Notes: a model not told the origin generated them from the letters alone. DNA of 64,000 nucleotides from Pantoea nemavictus (GCF_037479095.1 NZ_JBBGZW010000001.1:1612001-1676000); one strand, 5' to 3'. Counted from the first letter of the stretch, positions 31,711 through 41,768 are shown. Translations and numbers: made by a program.

Positions 31711-31830
31711 ATCTTCGTATTTTAGTCTGCTACTGCGTTGGCTGCCTTCACTCACCCAGGTTACTTACTCATGTAAGCTCCCAGTGATTCGTTCAGTTGC
31801 TGCCTTGTTGCAAACTAAAATACGCGATTC
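31711..31830. repeat. ERIC element (copy 4), inside the tRNA-Gly operon
   Basis: About 120 bases between tRNA genes, with TGCGTTGGCTGCCTTCACTC and ACTCATGTAAGCTCCCAGTG as core. The outer arms CGTATTTTAGT and ACTAAAATACG are perfect reverse complements but differ from those of the other copies. It would be in the precursor RNA, between the second and third tRNAs. Bases 31831-31904 hold nothing else. Confidence 0.85.
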
Positions 31831-31904
31831 TGACTCTTCGTATTTTTGTCACAACAACCACGCTAAGGACTAAATCCGTGATTTGGATGGTTTACTACAA
31901 ACTC

Positions 31905-31980
<76 letters not shown>

Positions 31981-32006
31981 ATTAGAGGTTTACTGCTAAA
32001 CGAAAT

Positions 32007-32082
<76 letters not shown>

Positions 32083-32085
32083 ATA

Positions 32086-32206
32086 ATCTTCGTATTTAAG
32101 CTGGCGACTGCGTTGGCTGCCTTCACTCAATCAGGTCACTTACTGAAGTAAGCTCCCAGATATTCGCTCAGTTGCCGCCTTGTTGCCAACTTAACTACTC
32201 GATTCT
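32086..32206. repeat. ERIC element (copy 5), in the tRNA-Gly leader
   Basis: About 121 bases with TGCGTTGGCTGCCTTCACTC, TCACTTACTGAAGTAAGCTC and GTTGCCGCCTTGTTGCC. The outer arms (TTTAAGCTGGC and GCCAACTTAA) pair with each other but not with those of copy 4. It shares with copy 4 the flank ATAATCTTCGTATTT next to the tRNA 5' end. It lies between promoter and first tRNA. Confidence 0.85.
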
Positions 32207-32262
32207 GTATTTCGCTGTACTGCTTCGTTCCGTATAAAATTCTTCACCGGTACGGGGTGCGC

Positions 32263-32290
32263 ATTATACGAGAAATCCTTTCAGTCGCAA
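32263..32290 (-). promoter_or_regulatory. sigma-70 promoter of the tRNA-Gly operon
   Basis: On the minus strand TTGCGA is followed after 16 bases by a perfect TATAAT and then GCGCACCCC. The GC-rich stretch between -10 and the start site is typical of stringently controlled stable-RNA promoters. The transcript would run about 170 bases before the first tRNA. Confidence 0.8.
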
Positions 32291-32374
32291 GAGTCTAAAA
32301 GCAAAATTTTGCGCTTTCCGCGCGATCGCTGCTTTAATCGACAACCTGATGATTTCCTGCGCACCCACCGTCGA

Positions 32375-32923
32375 TTAAAGCTGCAAGAAGTGTTCGCGAT
32401 AGTAAGCCAGCTCTGCAACAGATTCACGAATATCATCCAGCGCCTGGTGGCTGCCGGATTTTTTGAAGCCTGGCAAAATACCCGGTTTCCAGCGGCGAGC
32501 CAGCTCTTTCAGCGTGCTGACGTCAAGATAGCGATAGTGGAAATAGGCTTCCAGCTCAGGCATGTACTTGAACAGAAAGCGGCGATCCTGACCAATGCTA
32601 TTGCCGCAAATCGGCGAGGTATTGGCCGGCACCCACTGTTTGAGGAATTCGATGGTGGCCAGCTCCGCAGCGCGATCGTCGTGCTGGCTGGCCTTCACGC
32701 GCGCCACTAAACCGCTATTGGTGTGGGTACGAACGTTCCAGTCATCCATCAGCGCGAGCTGATCGTCAGATTGATGCACCGCGAATACCGGACCTTCTGC
32801 CAGGATGTTGAGATTGGCATCGGTGACGATAGTGGCGATCTCAATAATGCGATCGCGCTCCGGATCTAATCCGGTCATTTCGAGGTCGATCCAAATCAGG
32901 TTGTTTTCATTTCCAGCTGTCAT
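32375..32923 (-). CDS. orn: oligoribonuclease
   Basis: A 182-residue DEDDh 3'-5' exonuclease (E. coli 181). Catalytic residues lie in [15 protein letters not shown] (D and E), [11 protein letters not shown] (D) and [11 protein letters not shown] (H, D). Orn degrades dinucleotides such as pGpG to mononucleotides, finishing RNA decay and cyclic-di-GMP breakdown. I chose ATG 32923 because it gives the family N-terminus; longer frames add an unrelated leader. It is divergent from rsgA. Confidence 0.97.
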   Translation of the reverse strand: MTAGNENNLIWIDLEMTGLDPERDRIIEIATIVTDANLNILAEGPVFAVHQSDDQLALMDDWNVRTHTNSGLVARVKASQHDDRAAELATIEFLKQWVPANTSPICGNSIGQDRRFLFKYMPELEAYFHYRYLDVSTLKELARRWKPGILPGFKKSGSHQALDDIRESVAELAYYREHFLQL

Positions 32924-33026
32924 GCGTTTCCCGCCTGTTGCCAAAGTCGTCATTAAACTCATTTCAGGTGTATCATAGACGTTTTGCCCAGCAGGGCGAA
33001 GCCTGGCGAAAGCCGTGAGAGGATGC

Positions 33027-34070
33027 GTGAGTAAAAACAAACTGTCGAAAGGTCAACAACGTCGCGTAAGCGCCAACCATCAGCGTCGTCTGCAGCAACG
33101 GAGTGATAAGCCGGAGCCGGATGATAGCCTGTTTGGAGAAGCGGCTGATGGCGTGGTGATCAGCCGTTTCGGCATGCACGCAGACGTGGAAGATAGCGAA
33201 GGCGTTGTGCATCGCTGCAACATCCGCCGCACCATTCGCTCGCTGGTCACCGGCGATCGTGTGTTGTGGCGCGTGGCCATTGGCGGCGGCAAAGGGATCG
33301 TTGAAGCGGTACACGATCGCAAAACGGTGCTAACCCGCCCTGACTTCTATGACGGCGTGAAACCGATCGCCGCTAACATCGATCAGATCATTATTGTATC
33401 GGCGATCCTGCCGGAGCTGTCGCTTAACATCATCGATCGCTATCTGGTGGCCAGCGAAACCCTTGGCGTCGAGCCACTGCTGGTTCTCAATAAAACCGAT
33501 CTGCTGGATGCCGAAGGTCGCGCGTTTGTCGACGAACAGATGGAGATCTATCGCAACATTGGTTATCGCGTATTGATGGTGTCCAGCCACGCCAAAGATG
33601 GCCTGGTTGAGCTGGAAAGCGCCTTAACCGGTCGCGTCAGCATCTTTGCTGGTCAATCCGGCGTGGGCAAATCCAGCCTGTTGAATAACCTGCTTGGCCT
33701 GGATGTGGCGGCTGAAATTCTGACCAACGATGTCTCGAACGTTTCCGGTCTTGGACAACACACCACCACCGCTTCACGCCTCTATCACTTCCCGGCAGGT
33801 GGCGACGTGATCGACTCCCCGGGCGTGCGCGAGTTCGGTTTATGGCACCTGGAGCCGGAACAAGTGACGCGTGGATTTGTCGAATTCCGTGAGTTTCTCG
33901 GTAGTTGTCGTTTCCGCGACTGTAAGCATGATACCGATCCCGGCTGCGCGATTCGCGAAGCGGTAGAAGAAGGCAAAATTGATATCTCCCGCTTCGATAA
34001 CTACCACCGAATTCTGGAGAGTATGGCGCAGGTAAAGACGCGTAAAAACTTTTCCTCCGACGCAGATTAA
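33027..34070 (+). CDS. rsgA: small-subunit ribosome biogenesis GTPase RsgA
   Basis: A 347-residue circularly permuted GTPase. After a basic N-terminus ([20 protein letters not shown]) and an OB domain come G4 NKTD, G1 [10 protein letters not shown]3 DSPGVREF and a zinc-binding domain with [14 protein letters not shown]. It checks the decoding centre of the maturing 30S subunit. The start is GTG 33027, preceded by GAGAGG; it gives the E. coli N-terminus. It is divergent from orn and followed by psd. Confidence 0.96.
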   Translation: MSKNKLSKGQQRRVSANHQRRLQQRSDKPEPDDSLFGEAADGVVISRFGMHADVEDSEGVVHRCNIRRTIRSLVTGDRVLWRVAIGGGKGIVEAVHDRKTVLTRPDFYDGVKPIAANIDQIIIVSAILPELSLNIIDRYLVASETLGVEPLLVLNKTDLLDAEGRAFVDEQMEIYRNIGYRVLMVSSHAKDGLVELESALTGRVSIFAGQSGVGKSSLLNNLLGLDVAAEILTNDVSNVSGLGQHTTTASRLYHFPAGGDVIDSPGVREFGLWHLEPEQVTRGFVEFREFLGSCRFRDCKHDTDPGCAIREAVEEGKIDISRFDNYHRILESMAQVKTRKNFSSDAD

Positions 34071-34100
34071 CGAGTACAACGGCACATTCGCCAACGAGCT

Positions 34101-34130
34101 GGGGCGCTGCTACAATCCGCCCCCCTTTTT
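34101..34130 (+). terminator. possible terminator between rsgA and psd
   Basis: A 6-bp stem GGGGCG/CGCCCC with an 11-base loop is followed by CCTTTTT. The loop includes TACAAT (34111-34116), which with TTCGCC 18 bases upstream could instead be a psd promoter. Either reading separates psd-mscM from rsgA. Confidence 0.45.
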
Positions 34131-34163
34131 GTTAACGACACGTAATTAAGCCAGGAGGCAACG

Positions 34164-35060
34164 GTGTTTGATCGTTTTAAACTCGGCCTGAATCATATTT
34201 TGCCTAAAAAAGGGCTCACCGAGCTCGCCGGTTGGGGCGCTAGCCGTCGTGGTGGCTGGCTCACCAAAGCGGTCATCGACATCTTTGTCTGGTACTACAA
34301 AGTGGATATGGCAGAAGCCAGCAAGCCACATACCGGCAGCTACCGCACCTTCAACGATTTCTTTGTGCGTCCGTTAAAAGAGGGCGCGCGTCCCATCGAT
34401 CCTGATGCCACTTTATTGGCGCTGCCAGCCGATGGCGCGATTAGCCAGCTGGGCCGCATTGCCGGCTATCAGATCTTCCAGGCCAAAGGCCACACCTACA
34501 GCCTGCAGGCGCTGCTGGCGGGTAACGACGATTTGGCGGCGCAGTTTAACGACGGTGAGTTCGTTACCACTTACCTCGCCCCGCGCGATTATCACCGCGT
34601 GCACATGCCCTGTAACGGCATCCTGCGCGAGATGATCTACGTGCCTGGCGATCTGTATTCGGTGAACCCGCTGACCGCGCGCAACATTCCCAACCTTTTC
34701 GCACGTAATGAACGCGTGATCTGCGTTTTCGATACCGATCATGGCCCGATGGTGCAGATCCTGGTCGGCGCCACCATTGTTGGCAGCATCGAAACCGTGT
34801 GGGCGGGAACTATTACGCCACCGCGCGAAGGGGTGATCAAACGCTGGCGCTATCCTTCTGCCGAACATGACGGTGCGGTGGTGCTGCTGAAAGGCCAGGA
34901 AATGGGCCGCTTCAAATTGGGTTCAACGGTTATCAACCTGTTCGCGCCTCATCGCGTGAAGCTGGCCGAAAGCCTCGAAGCCGAAAGTAAAACCCGCCTC
35001 GGTCAGCCGCTGGCCATCGCCCTGCCTCAGCCCGGCGACAGCGTCTCACTTAGCAAATAA
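34164..35060 (+). CDS. psd: phosphatidylserine decarboxylase proenzyme
   Basis: A 298-residue proenzyme of the inner membrane. The LGST motif ([11 protein letters not shown]) is the self-cleavage site where Ser becomes the pyruvoyl group of the alpha subunit. It converts phosphatidylserine to phosphatidylethanolamine. The start is GTG with AGGAGG 6 bases upstream. It is shorter at the C-terminus than E. coli Psd (322), ending soon after [11 protein letters not shown]. It is followed after 15 bases by mscM. Confidence 0.96.
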   Translation: MFDRFKLGLNHILPKKGLTELAGWGASRRGGWLTKAVIDIFVWYYKVDMAEASKPHTGSYRTFNDFFVRPLKEGARPIDPDATLLALPADGAISQLGRIAGYQIFQAKGHTYSLQALLAGNDDLAAQFNDGEFVTTYLAPRDYHRVHMPCNGILREMIYVPGDLYSVNPLTARNIPNLFARNERVICVFDTDHGPMVQILVGATIVGSIETVWAGTITPPREGVIKRWRYPSAEHDGAVVLLKGQEMGRFKLGSTVINLFAPHRVKLAESLEAESKTRLGQPLAIALPQPGDSVSLSK

Positions 35061-35075
35061 CCCGGAACCTCTCCC

Positions 35076-38000
35076 GTGCGCGTTCTCCTCTCTCTGCTGC
35101 TGAGCCTTGTGCTCAGCAGTTCTGTCTTTGCCGCTACCGTTCCGCAATCCAGTCAGCTTAAGCAGGAGCTGGATGCGGCTAAATCCGCGAAAAGCTCACC
35201 TGCTCAAACCGAACAGGTTCAGGCGCTGGAAGCGGCAATCAACTTCCTCAACGAGCGCGATGAGTCGCTGGAGCGCGCGAAGCAGTATCAACAGGTGATC
35301 GATGATTTCCCGCGACTGGCGCGCGAACTGCGTCAGCAGATTGCCACGCTAACCGATAGCAGCAAGGCGGTACGCAGCAATATGAGCAGCGCCGAGCTGG
35401 ATCAAGAGCTGTTGCAGGTGAGCAGCCAGCTGTTGGAGGAAGGCCGCCAGGCACAGCAAGAGCAGGATCGTGCTCGCGAAATCAGCGATTCACTGTCGCA
35501 ACTGCCGCAGCAGCAAACCGATGCGCGCCGGGCGATGACCGAAAGCGATCGCCGCGCGCAGAGCTCATCTGCGGCGACCACGCCGCTCGCGCAGGCGCAG
35601 ATTTACGCACGTCAGGCAGAGAATGCCGCTAACAAAGCGCGCGTTGATGAGTTAGAGCTGGCGCAGCTGTCGGCGAATAATCGCCAGGAGCTGGCGCGCA
35701 TGCGTGCCGAAGTGCACCAGCGTAAAGCCACTCAGCTGGATAACTATCTGCAGGCGCTACGCAATCAACTGAATAACCAGCGCCAGCGCGAGGCTGAACT
35801 GGCGCTGGAGCGCACCGAGCAACTGGCGGAAAACAGCGGCGATCTGCCGAGCGCCATCAGCGATCAGTTCCGCGTTAACCGCGAATTGTCGGCAGACCTC
35901 AATCAGCAAGCGCAGCGCATGGATCTCGTCGCTTCGCAGCAGCGCCTTGCCACCAATCAAACTCTGCAGGTGCGTCAGGCGTTAAGCACGCTGCGCGAGC
36001 AGTCGCAATGGCTGGGCGCCTCCAATCTGTTAGGTGAAGCGCTGCGAGCTCAGGTGGCGCGTCTGCCGGAGATGCCGAAATCTCAACAGATTGATAGCGA
36101 AATGGGCCAGCTGCGGGTGCAGCGCCTGCATTATGAAGACTTACTAGAACGCCAGCAGGACCTGCGCAAAGCCAAGCAGGATGATGGCACGCCATTCAGC
36201 AGCGATCAGGTGCGCATCCTTGAAGCACAACTCAAAACCCAGCGCGAACTGCTGAATTCCCTGATTTCCGGCTGCGATACGCTGATTCTGGAAATCACCA
36301 AACTTAAAGTTTCCAATACGCAGTTGCAGGATGCCTTAGCCGAAGTAAAAGATGCGACACATCGCTATCTCTTCTGGACCGCCGACGTAAACACCATCGG
36401 CCTGAATTTCCCGGTAGAGATGGCGCATGATCTTAAGCGTCTGCTGTCGCTGGATACTGCCGGCCAGCTCGGCAAAGCGCTGGCGATGATGTTTACGAAT
36501 CGCGAAACCGTGTTGCCGATCATTGGCGCAATTTTGCTGGTTGGTTTCAGCATCAGTTCGCGTCGTCATTACAACGCTTTTATGGAGCGCTCGGCCAGCC
36601 GCGTCGGTAAAGTGACTCAGGATCGCTTTAGCCTGACGCTGCGCACGGTATTTTGGTCGATTCTGGTGGCGGTGCCGCTGCCAGTGCTGTGGGCTGCGCT
36701 CGGTTATGGTTTGCAGCACGCCTGGCCCTATCCATTTGCCGTAGCGATTGGCGACGGCATCACCGCTACGCTGCCGCTGCTGTGGGCCTTTATGATCAGC
36801 GCCGCGTTTGCGCGCCCTGATGGTTTATTTGTGGTGCATTTCCGTTGGCCTCAGGCGCGCGTGGCGCGTGCGATGCGCTATTACTCGCTGTCCGTTGGGC
36901 TGATTGTGCCGCTAATCATGTTGCTGATCGCCTTTGCGAATCTCGACGATCCGCAATTCTCAGGCACGCTGGGACGCGTGTGCTTCATCCTGATTTGTGG
37001 CGCGCTGAGTATCGTCACCGTTAGTCTGAAACGCGCCGGCATTCCGCTCTATCTGGATAAAGAAGGCAACGGCGACAATTTCGTTAACCGCATTCTGTGG
37101 AACCTGATGATCGCCCTGCCGCTGGTCGCCGCCTTCGCCTCCTGCATCGGTTATCTCGCTACGGCGCAAGCGCTGCTGGCGCGTCTGGAAACCTCGGTAG
37201 GTATTTGGTTCTTCTTGTTGGTGGTGTATCACATCATCCGCCGCTGGATGCTGATTCAGCGTCGCCGTATCGCCTTTGATCGTGCGCGCCAGCGTCGTGC
37301 CGATATGCTGGCCAACCGCGCGCGCAGTGAAGAAGAGAAAGAGCAACAAACGCCGGTGAATGCGGACACCATCGAAATTGAGGAGCCGAGCATCGATCTG
37401 GATGAGATCAGCGCGCAGTCGCTGCGTCTCGTGCGTTCACTTCTCACGCTGATCGCCCTGGTGTCGGTGATTGTGCTGTGGTCAGAAATTCATTCGGCGT
37501 TTAGCTTCCTCGATAACATTCCGCTGTGGAATGCCAGCACCACTATTCAGGGCGTTGATAGCGTGCAGGCGATTACGCTGGGCGCGGTGCTGATCGCGAT
37601 TCTGGTGCTGATTATCACCACGCAGCTGGTGCGCAATATGCCTGCTCTGCTGGAGCTGGCGCTGTTACAGCATCTCAGCCTGGCGCCCGGCACCGGCTAC
37701 GCGATTACCACCTTGACCAAATATGCGCTGATGCTGATTGGCGGTTTGATTGGCTTCTCGATGATGGGCATTGAGTGGTCGAAGCTGCAGTGGCTGGTTG
37801 CCGCGTTAGGTCTGGGATTGGGCTTCGGTATGCAGGAGATCTTCGCCAACTTTATCTCCGGCTTGATTATCCTGTTCGAAAAACCGATTCGTATCGGCGA
37901 TACCGTTACCATTCGCGACTTGACCGGCAGCATTACCCGCATCAACACGCGCGCCACCACCATTACCGATTGGGACCGCAAAGAGATTATCGTGCCGAAT

Positions 38001-38411
38001 AAGGCCTTTATCACTGAGCAATTCGTTAACTGGTCGCTGTCGGATTCGGTCACGCGCGTGGTGCTGACCATTCCTGCTCCCGCGCGGGTTAACAGTGATG
38101 AAGTGACCAACATTCTTAAGCAGGCAGCCGATCGCTGTACTTATGTGCTCGATATGCCGGCGCCGGATGTATTCCTGGTCGATTTGCAGCAGGGTATTCA
38201 GCTGTTTGAACTGCGTGTACATGCGGCGGAGATGGGACACCGCATGCCGCTACGCCATGAACTGCATCAGCTGATTCTGCGCGGCTTTGAAGAGCACGGG
38301 ATTGAGATGCCGTTCCCACCATTCCAGGTGCGCATGGAAACGCTGGGCAGGAAAACCCCCGCCAGCAACGGAACCCCCTCCAGCCAGACGTTTAAGTCCG
38401 GCGGATTATAA
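35076..38411 (+). CDS. mscM: mechanosensitive channel MscM
   Basis: An 1111-residue MscS-superfamily protein (E. coli 1107). A signal peptide (LLSLLLSLVLSSSVFA) is followed by a long coiled-coil periplasmic domain rich in Gln and Ala (about 20-460), multiple membrane helices, and the C-terminal MscS core with GLGFGMQEIFANFISGLIIL pore helix and DTVTIRDLTGSITRI beta domain. It opens at low membrane tension. The start is GTG 35076 with CGGAACC upstream. It forms a unit with psd. Confidence 0.95.
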   Translation: MRVLLSLLLSLVLSSSVFAATVPQSSQLKQELDAAKSAKSSPAQTEQVQALEAAINFLNERDESLERAKQYQQVIDDFPRLARELRQQIATLTDSSKAVRSNMSSAELDQELLQVSSQLLEEGRQAQQEQDRAREISDSLSQLPQQQTDARRAMTESDRRAQSSSAATTPLAQAQIYARQAENAANKARVDELELAQLSANNRQELARMRAEVHQRKATQLDNYLQALRNQLNNQRQREAELALERTEQLAENSGDLPSAISDQFRVNRELSADLNQQAQRMDLVASQQRLATNQTLQVRQALSTLREQSQWLGASNLLGEALRAQVARLPEMPKSQQIDSEMGQLRVQRLHYEDLLERQQDLRKAKQDDGTPFSSDQVRILEAQLKTQRELLNSLISGCDTLILEITKLKVSNTQLQDALAEVKDATHRYLFWTADVNTIGLNFPVEMAHDLKRLLSLDTAGQLGKALAMMFTNRETVLPIIGAILLVGFSISSRRHYNAFMERSASRVGKVTQDRFSLTLRTVFWSILVAVPLPVLWAALGYGLQHAWPYPFAVAIGDGITATLPLLWAFMISAAFARPDGLFVVHFRWPQARVARAMRYYSLSVGLIVPLIMLLIAFANLDDPQFSGTLGRVCFILICGALSIVTVSLKRAGIPLYLDKEGNGDNFVNRILWNLMIALPLVAAFASCIGYLATAQALLARLETSVGIWFFLLVVYHIIRRWMLIQRRRIAFDRARQRRADMLANRARSEEEKEQQTPVNADTIEIEEPSIDLDEISAQSLRLVRSLLTLIALVSVIVLWSEIHSAFSFLDNIPLWNASTTIQGVDSVQAITLGAVLIAILVLIITTQLVRNMPALLELALLQHLSLAPGTGYAITTLTKYALMLIGGLIGFSMMGIEWSKLQWLVAALGLGLGFGMQEIFANFISGLIILFEKPIRIGDTVTIRDLTGSITRINTRATTITDWDRKEIIVPNKAFITEQFVNWSLSDSVTRVVLTIPAPARVNSDEVTNILKQAADRCTYVLDMPAPDVFLVDLQQGIQLFELRVHAAEMGHRMPLRHELHQLILRGFEEHGIEMPFPPFQVRMETLGRKTPASNGTPSSQTFKSGGL

Positions 38412-38418
38412 AAACAAA

Positions 38419-38445
38419 ACGCCCGGCAGAAGCCGGGCGTTATTT
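38419..38445. terminator. bidirectional terminator between mscM and mdh
   Basis: A 9-bp stem ACGCCCGGC/GCCGGGCGT with loop AGAA is followed by TATTTA on the plus strand and by TTTTGTTTT on the minus strand. It ends both convergent genes. The 52-base gap it fills is the rearrangement junction compared with E. coli. Confidence 0.85.
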
Positions 38446-38463
38446 ACTGCAGCACAGAGCCAA

Positions 38464-39399
38464 TCACTTCACAAACTCTTCGCCCTGCGCGATATCTTTC
38501 TTCAGCGTTTCCAGCATGCCCTTCAGTGCCTGCTGTTCAAACGCACTCAACGTCCCAAGCGGGCGGCGTTCGACAATGCCATTTTTACCCAGCAGCAGCG
38601 GCTGCGAGAAGAAGCGCGCGTATTCACCCTCGCCTTCCACATACGCACACTCCACCACGTTAGCTTCACCTTGCAATGCGCGAATCAGCGACAGACCAAA
38701 ACGTGCCGCCGCTTGTCCCATCGACAGCGTAGCCGACCCGCCGCCGGCTTTGGCTTCCACCACTTCGGTGCCGGCATTCTGAATTCGTTTAGTCAGATCC
38801 GCCACTTCCTGTTCGCTAAAACTCACGCCTTTAACCTGCGACAGCAGCGGCAAGATAGTCACGCCTGAATGGCCGCCAACAACCGGCACTTCAATCTCGT
38901 TCGGCTGCTTGCCTTTCAGCGCGGCCACAAAAGTATTGGCGCGGATAATATCGAGGGTTGAAACGCCAAACAGGCGATTTTTGTCATACACGCCAGCTTT
39001 CTTCAGCACTTCGGCCGCAATGGCCACCGTGGTATTCACCGGGTTGGTGATGACGCCAATCAGGGCTTTCGGCGCGGTGCTGGCAACCTGTTCGATCAGG
39101 TTACGCACGATGCCGGCGTTGACGTTAAACAGGTCGGCGCGATCCATGCCCGGTTTACGTGCCACACCCGCAGAGATCAGCACCACATCGGCACCATGCA
39201 GCGCTGGCGTGGCATCTTCACCGCTGAACCCTTCAACGGTGACTGCCGTTGGGATATGGCTGAGATCCACCGCCACACCCGGCGTTACCGGCGCGATGTC
39301 ATAAAGTGAGAGAGCTGAGCCTGCGGGTAATTGCGTTTTGAGCAGCAGTGCGAGCGCCTGGCCAATACCACCAGCGGCACCGAGAACGGCAACTTTCAT
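38464..39399 (-). CDS. mdh: malate dehydrogenase
   Basis: A 311-residue NAD-dependent enzyme of the TCA cycle (E. coli 312). The nucleotide-binding loop [15 protein letters not shown] is at residues 4-18. [13 protein letters not shown] carries substrate-binding arginines and [12 protein letters not shown] contains the catalytic His177 region. It oxidises malate to oxaloacetate. AAGGAG lies 6 bases upstream of ATG. It is divergent from argR across a 422-base gap. Confidence 0.98.
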   Translation of the reverse strand: MKVAVLGAAGGIGQALALLLKTQLPAGSALSLYDIAPVTPGVAVDLSHIPTAVTVEGFSGEDATPALHGADVVLISAGVARKPGMDRADLFNVNAGIVRNLIEQVASTAPKALIGVITNPVNTTVAIAAEVLKKAGVYDKNRLFGVSTLDIIRANTFVAALKGKQPNEIEVPVVGGHSGVTILPLLSQVKGVSFSEQEVADLTKRIQNAGTEVVEAKAGGGSATLSMGQAAARFGLSLIRALQGEANVVECAYVEGEGEYARFFSQPLLLGKNGIVERRPLGTLSAFEQQALKGMLETLKKDIAQGEEFVK

Positions 39400-39603
39400 C
39401 CTGAACTCCTTATTAAGGTGGGGCAGAGATATGCCGAAAATCCATCAGGTTACGAGTTTAATCAACTTCTCAGGCGATAGCGACTAAACCTGTCGCGCAC
39501 TTAAACTACGCCGCAATCGGCTCCCGAGACATCTCCACTTCAGAAGTCGCCTGAATGATACATTCGCAGCCAGAAGACAATGGACGGCAATGATCATCGA
39601 TAT

Positions 39604-39633
39604 AGTTGTTACCACATCAATAATATAACAACT
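39604..39633. promoter_or_regulatory. inverted repeat in the mdh/argR gap
   Basis: AGTTGTTA and TAACAACT are perfect 8-base arms separated by 14 bases (centre-to-centre 22). It lies 205 bases before mdh and 189 before argR. The half-sites contain TGTTA/TAACA, which also occur in ArcA sites, and mdh is ArcA-repressed in E. coli; this link is only a suggestion. The rest of the mdh side of the gap holds no clear feature. Confidence 0.4.
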
Positions 39634-39737
39634 TTGCAACCTTCGCTTTGCGCGCCAACCCGCTATTTTGGCGCAGCGTAAAACTCTGGTATCATCTCGC
39701 CCCCGCAGGATGTAACCGCGATTCTCTCACCAGACTT

Positions 39738-39776
39738 ATTGCATAAAAATTCATCTAAATGCATAATAATTTATCT
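39738..39776 (+). promoter_or_regulatory. argR promoter overlapped by two ARG boxes
   Basis: ATTGCATAAAAATTCATC matches the ARG box (wnTGAATwwwwATTCAnw) with one mismatch. A second, weaker box (ATGCATAATAATTTATC) begins 20 bases on, giving a 2-base spacer. The same stretch includes TTGCAT (39739-39744) and CATAAT (39762-39767), separated by 17 bases, so bound ArgR would cover the promoter. A second possible promoter, TTGGCG-N16-TATCAT, is at 39668-39695. Confidence 0.75.
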
Positions 39777-39818
39777 GCCGTAGGCCTGTTGCCTGCTGCA
39801 ACCCTCTTTTATTGGTAG

Positions 39819-40292
<474 letters not shown>

Positions 40293-40306
40293 AAACCTGC
40301 TGCATG

Positions 40307-40333
40307 CCGGCAGAATCTCTGCCGGTTATTTCT
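40307..40333 (+). terminator. intrinsic terminator of argR
   Basis: An 8-bp stem CCGGCAGA/TCTGCCGG with a 3-base loop, followed by TTATTTCT, 14 bases after the argR stop. Confidence 0.75.
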
Positions 40334-40560
40334 CCTCACCCGCATCATCCGTAACCATGCTGTTACAAATTCCTTTGTAAATAATAAGTTATCCATATAC
40401 CCAGCGGTTCTTTTCCTCCATGAATATTGGTACGACCTTTGCGCCTGCTTAGCCTAATGCGCTATTTTACGCTGCTTTACATATGGTCCTAAGTGTCATT
40501 ACCTACCCGCAGCGTATCAGCCAGCGAGATCAACCATGATCTTTCGCACTAAAAGATAAT

Positions 40561-40574
40561 TTGATGTAGATCAT
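40561..40574. promoter_or_regulatory. FNR-box-like site
   Basis: TTGATGTAGATCAT matches 9 of 10 fixed bases of the FNR consensus TTGATnnnnATCAA. It lies 208 bases upstream of the first yhcN-like gene, in the 489-base argR/yhcN gap. The surrounding sequence (40334-40690) is AT-rich and shows no gene. Confidence 0.35.
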
Positions 40575-40690
40575 TGTTTTTACATTGAAATAGCTGTCAT
40601 TGGTTAAGATCCAGGCGTTTTTTATAACTTCCGGTTCTAAAAAAGTGCCATAAGGATAAAGAATTACAACCAAACATTATTAGCTAGATA

Positions 40691-40741
40691 TTAATTTCGT
40701 GAGTGATTAGATCTATACTTAGTTTCGTGATGCAAATCACA
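40691..40741 (+). promoter_or_regulatory. candidate yhcN promoter with CRP-like site
   Basis: TTAATT and TATACT (40714-40719) are separated by 17 bases. Overlapping the expected start is CGTGATGCAAATCACA (40726-40741), a 9/10 match to the CRP consensus TGTGA-N6-TCACA. At this place a bound CRP would be expected to repress rather than activate. Confidence 0.45.
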
Positions 40742-40781
40742 CGAAAGAAAAAGATAAAAATAGACGACGAGGAAAAATATC

Positions 40782-41045
40782 ATGAACGTTAAAACTACTA
40801 TCGCAACGCTAAGTGTTCTCTCTGCCCTGTCATTTGGTGCTTTTGCAGCAGATTCTATCAATGCCGAACAGGCTGCGAATCTGCAACCCGCAGGCACCAT
40901 CAGCGTCAGCGGCGTGGGTGGCTCCCCAATGGATATTCGTCAGCAGTTAAATGACAAAGCCGATCAGCAAGGTGCAAAAGCTTACCGAGTGATCGAAGCG
41001 AATACCGGTGACAACTACCACGCGACCGCTGAACTGTACAAATAA
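40782..41045 (+). CDS. yhcN: YhcN-like DUF1471 periplasmic stress protein, copy 1
   Basis: An 87-residue protein with a signal peptide ending FGAFA and a DUF1471 domain (GTISVSGVGGSPMDIRQQL, ADQQGAKAYRVIEANTGDN, ATAELYK). The E. coli gene after argR is a single yhcN, a peroxide and acid stress protein. Here three copies stand in a row. Copy 1 is closest to copy 3 in sequence. A GAGGAA site precedes the ATG. Confidence 0.9.
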   Translation: MNVKTTIATLSVLSALSFGAFAADSINAEQAANLQPAGTISVSGVGGSPMDIRQQLNDKADQQGAKAYRVIEANTGDNYHATAELYK

Positions 41046-41133
41046 GTTACAGATTCAACGCAATGTGAACGGCGACCCGTTTGAGACGCACTTGCCTCTC
41101 AGGTTGCCGACCCAAATTTCAGGAGAGTGAATC

Positions 41134-41400
41134 ATGAAAACCAAATTAGCTATCGCAGTACTGGGCCTGGCTTCTGTTCTTTCTTTTGGCGCAAACGCCG
41201 CAAGCCTGGTTTCCAATCAACAAGCTGAACAGCTGCAATCTCTTAACCAAACCATCAGCGTAAGCGGTGTTGATGGCGACCAGACCAACGTTCGCCAGGA
41301 ACTGTCGCAGAAGGCCGATGCTCAAGGTGCCAGCCATTACCGCATCATTGAGAGCAACCGTGGCGATACCTTCCACGTGACTGCTGAACTGTATAAATAA
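41134..41400 (+). CDS. YhcN-like DUF1471 periplasmic stress protein, copy 2
   Basis: An 88-residue paralogue with a signal peptide (MKTKLAIAVLGLASVLSFGA) and DUF1471 domain. It is the most divergent of the three: SGVDGDQTNVRQEL replaces the SGxGGSPMD motif shared by copies 1 and 3, and the end reads RIIESNRGDTFHVTAELYK. It follows copy 1 after 88 bases, with its own AGGAGAG site. No clear terminator separates the copies. Confidence 0.9.
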   Translation: MKTKLAIAVLGLASVLSFGANAASLVSNQQAEQLQSLNQTISVSGVDGDQTNVRQELSQKADAQGASHYRIIESNRGDTFHVTAELYK

Positions 41401-41501
41401 TCATTAATTGAACGTCCGGTGCCCAGACGGCGCCAGGCAATAGATCGACGACCCGCCCACCCCTTTCTGCCGCAGGTTGTTGATTAAACGAGGAGAAAAT
41501 T

Positions 41502-41768
41502 ATGAAAATCAAAACAACCATCGCAACTGCTAGCCTGCTTTCCCTGTTCGCCTTTGGTGCTTCTGCAGCACAACTGGTTACCGAACAACAGGCGCAGAAT
41601 CTGCAACCTACCGGCAGCACTATTTCAATTAGCGGAACCGGCGGTTCACCGATGGATTACCGTGCCGAGCTTTCACAGAAAGCGGATGAGCAAGGTGCCA
41701 GCGCCTACAAAGTTATTGAAGCTAAAACCGGCGACAGCTATCACGTCACCGCTGAGCTGTATAAGTAA
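41502..41768 (+). CDS. YhcN-like DUF1471 periplasmic stress protein, copy 3
   Basis: An 88-residue paralogue with a signal peptide ending FGASA and SGTGGSPMDYRAELSQKAD in the DUF1471 domain, then YKVIEAKTGDSYHVTAELYK. It lies 101 bases after copy 2 and has an AGGAG site. An intrinsic terminator follows, so the three genes probably form one unit, perhaps with internal promoters. Confidence 0.9.
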   Translation: MKIKTTIATASLLSLFAFGASAAQLVTEQQAQNLQPTGSTISISGTGGSPMDYRAELSQKADEQGASAYKVIEAKTGDSYHVTAELYK

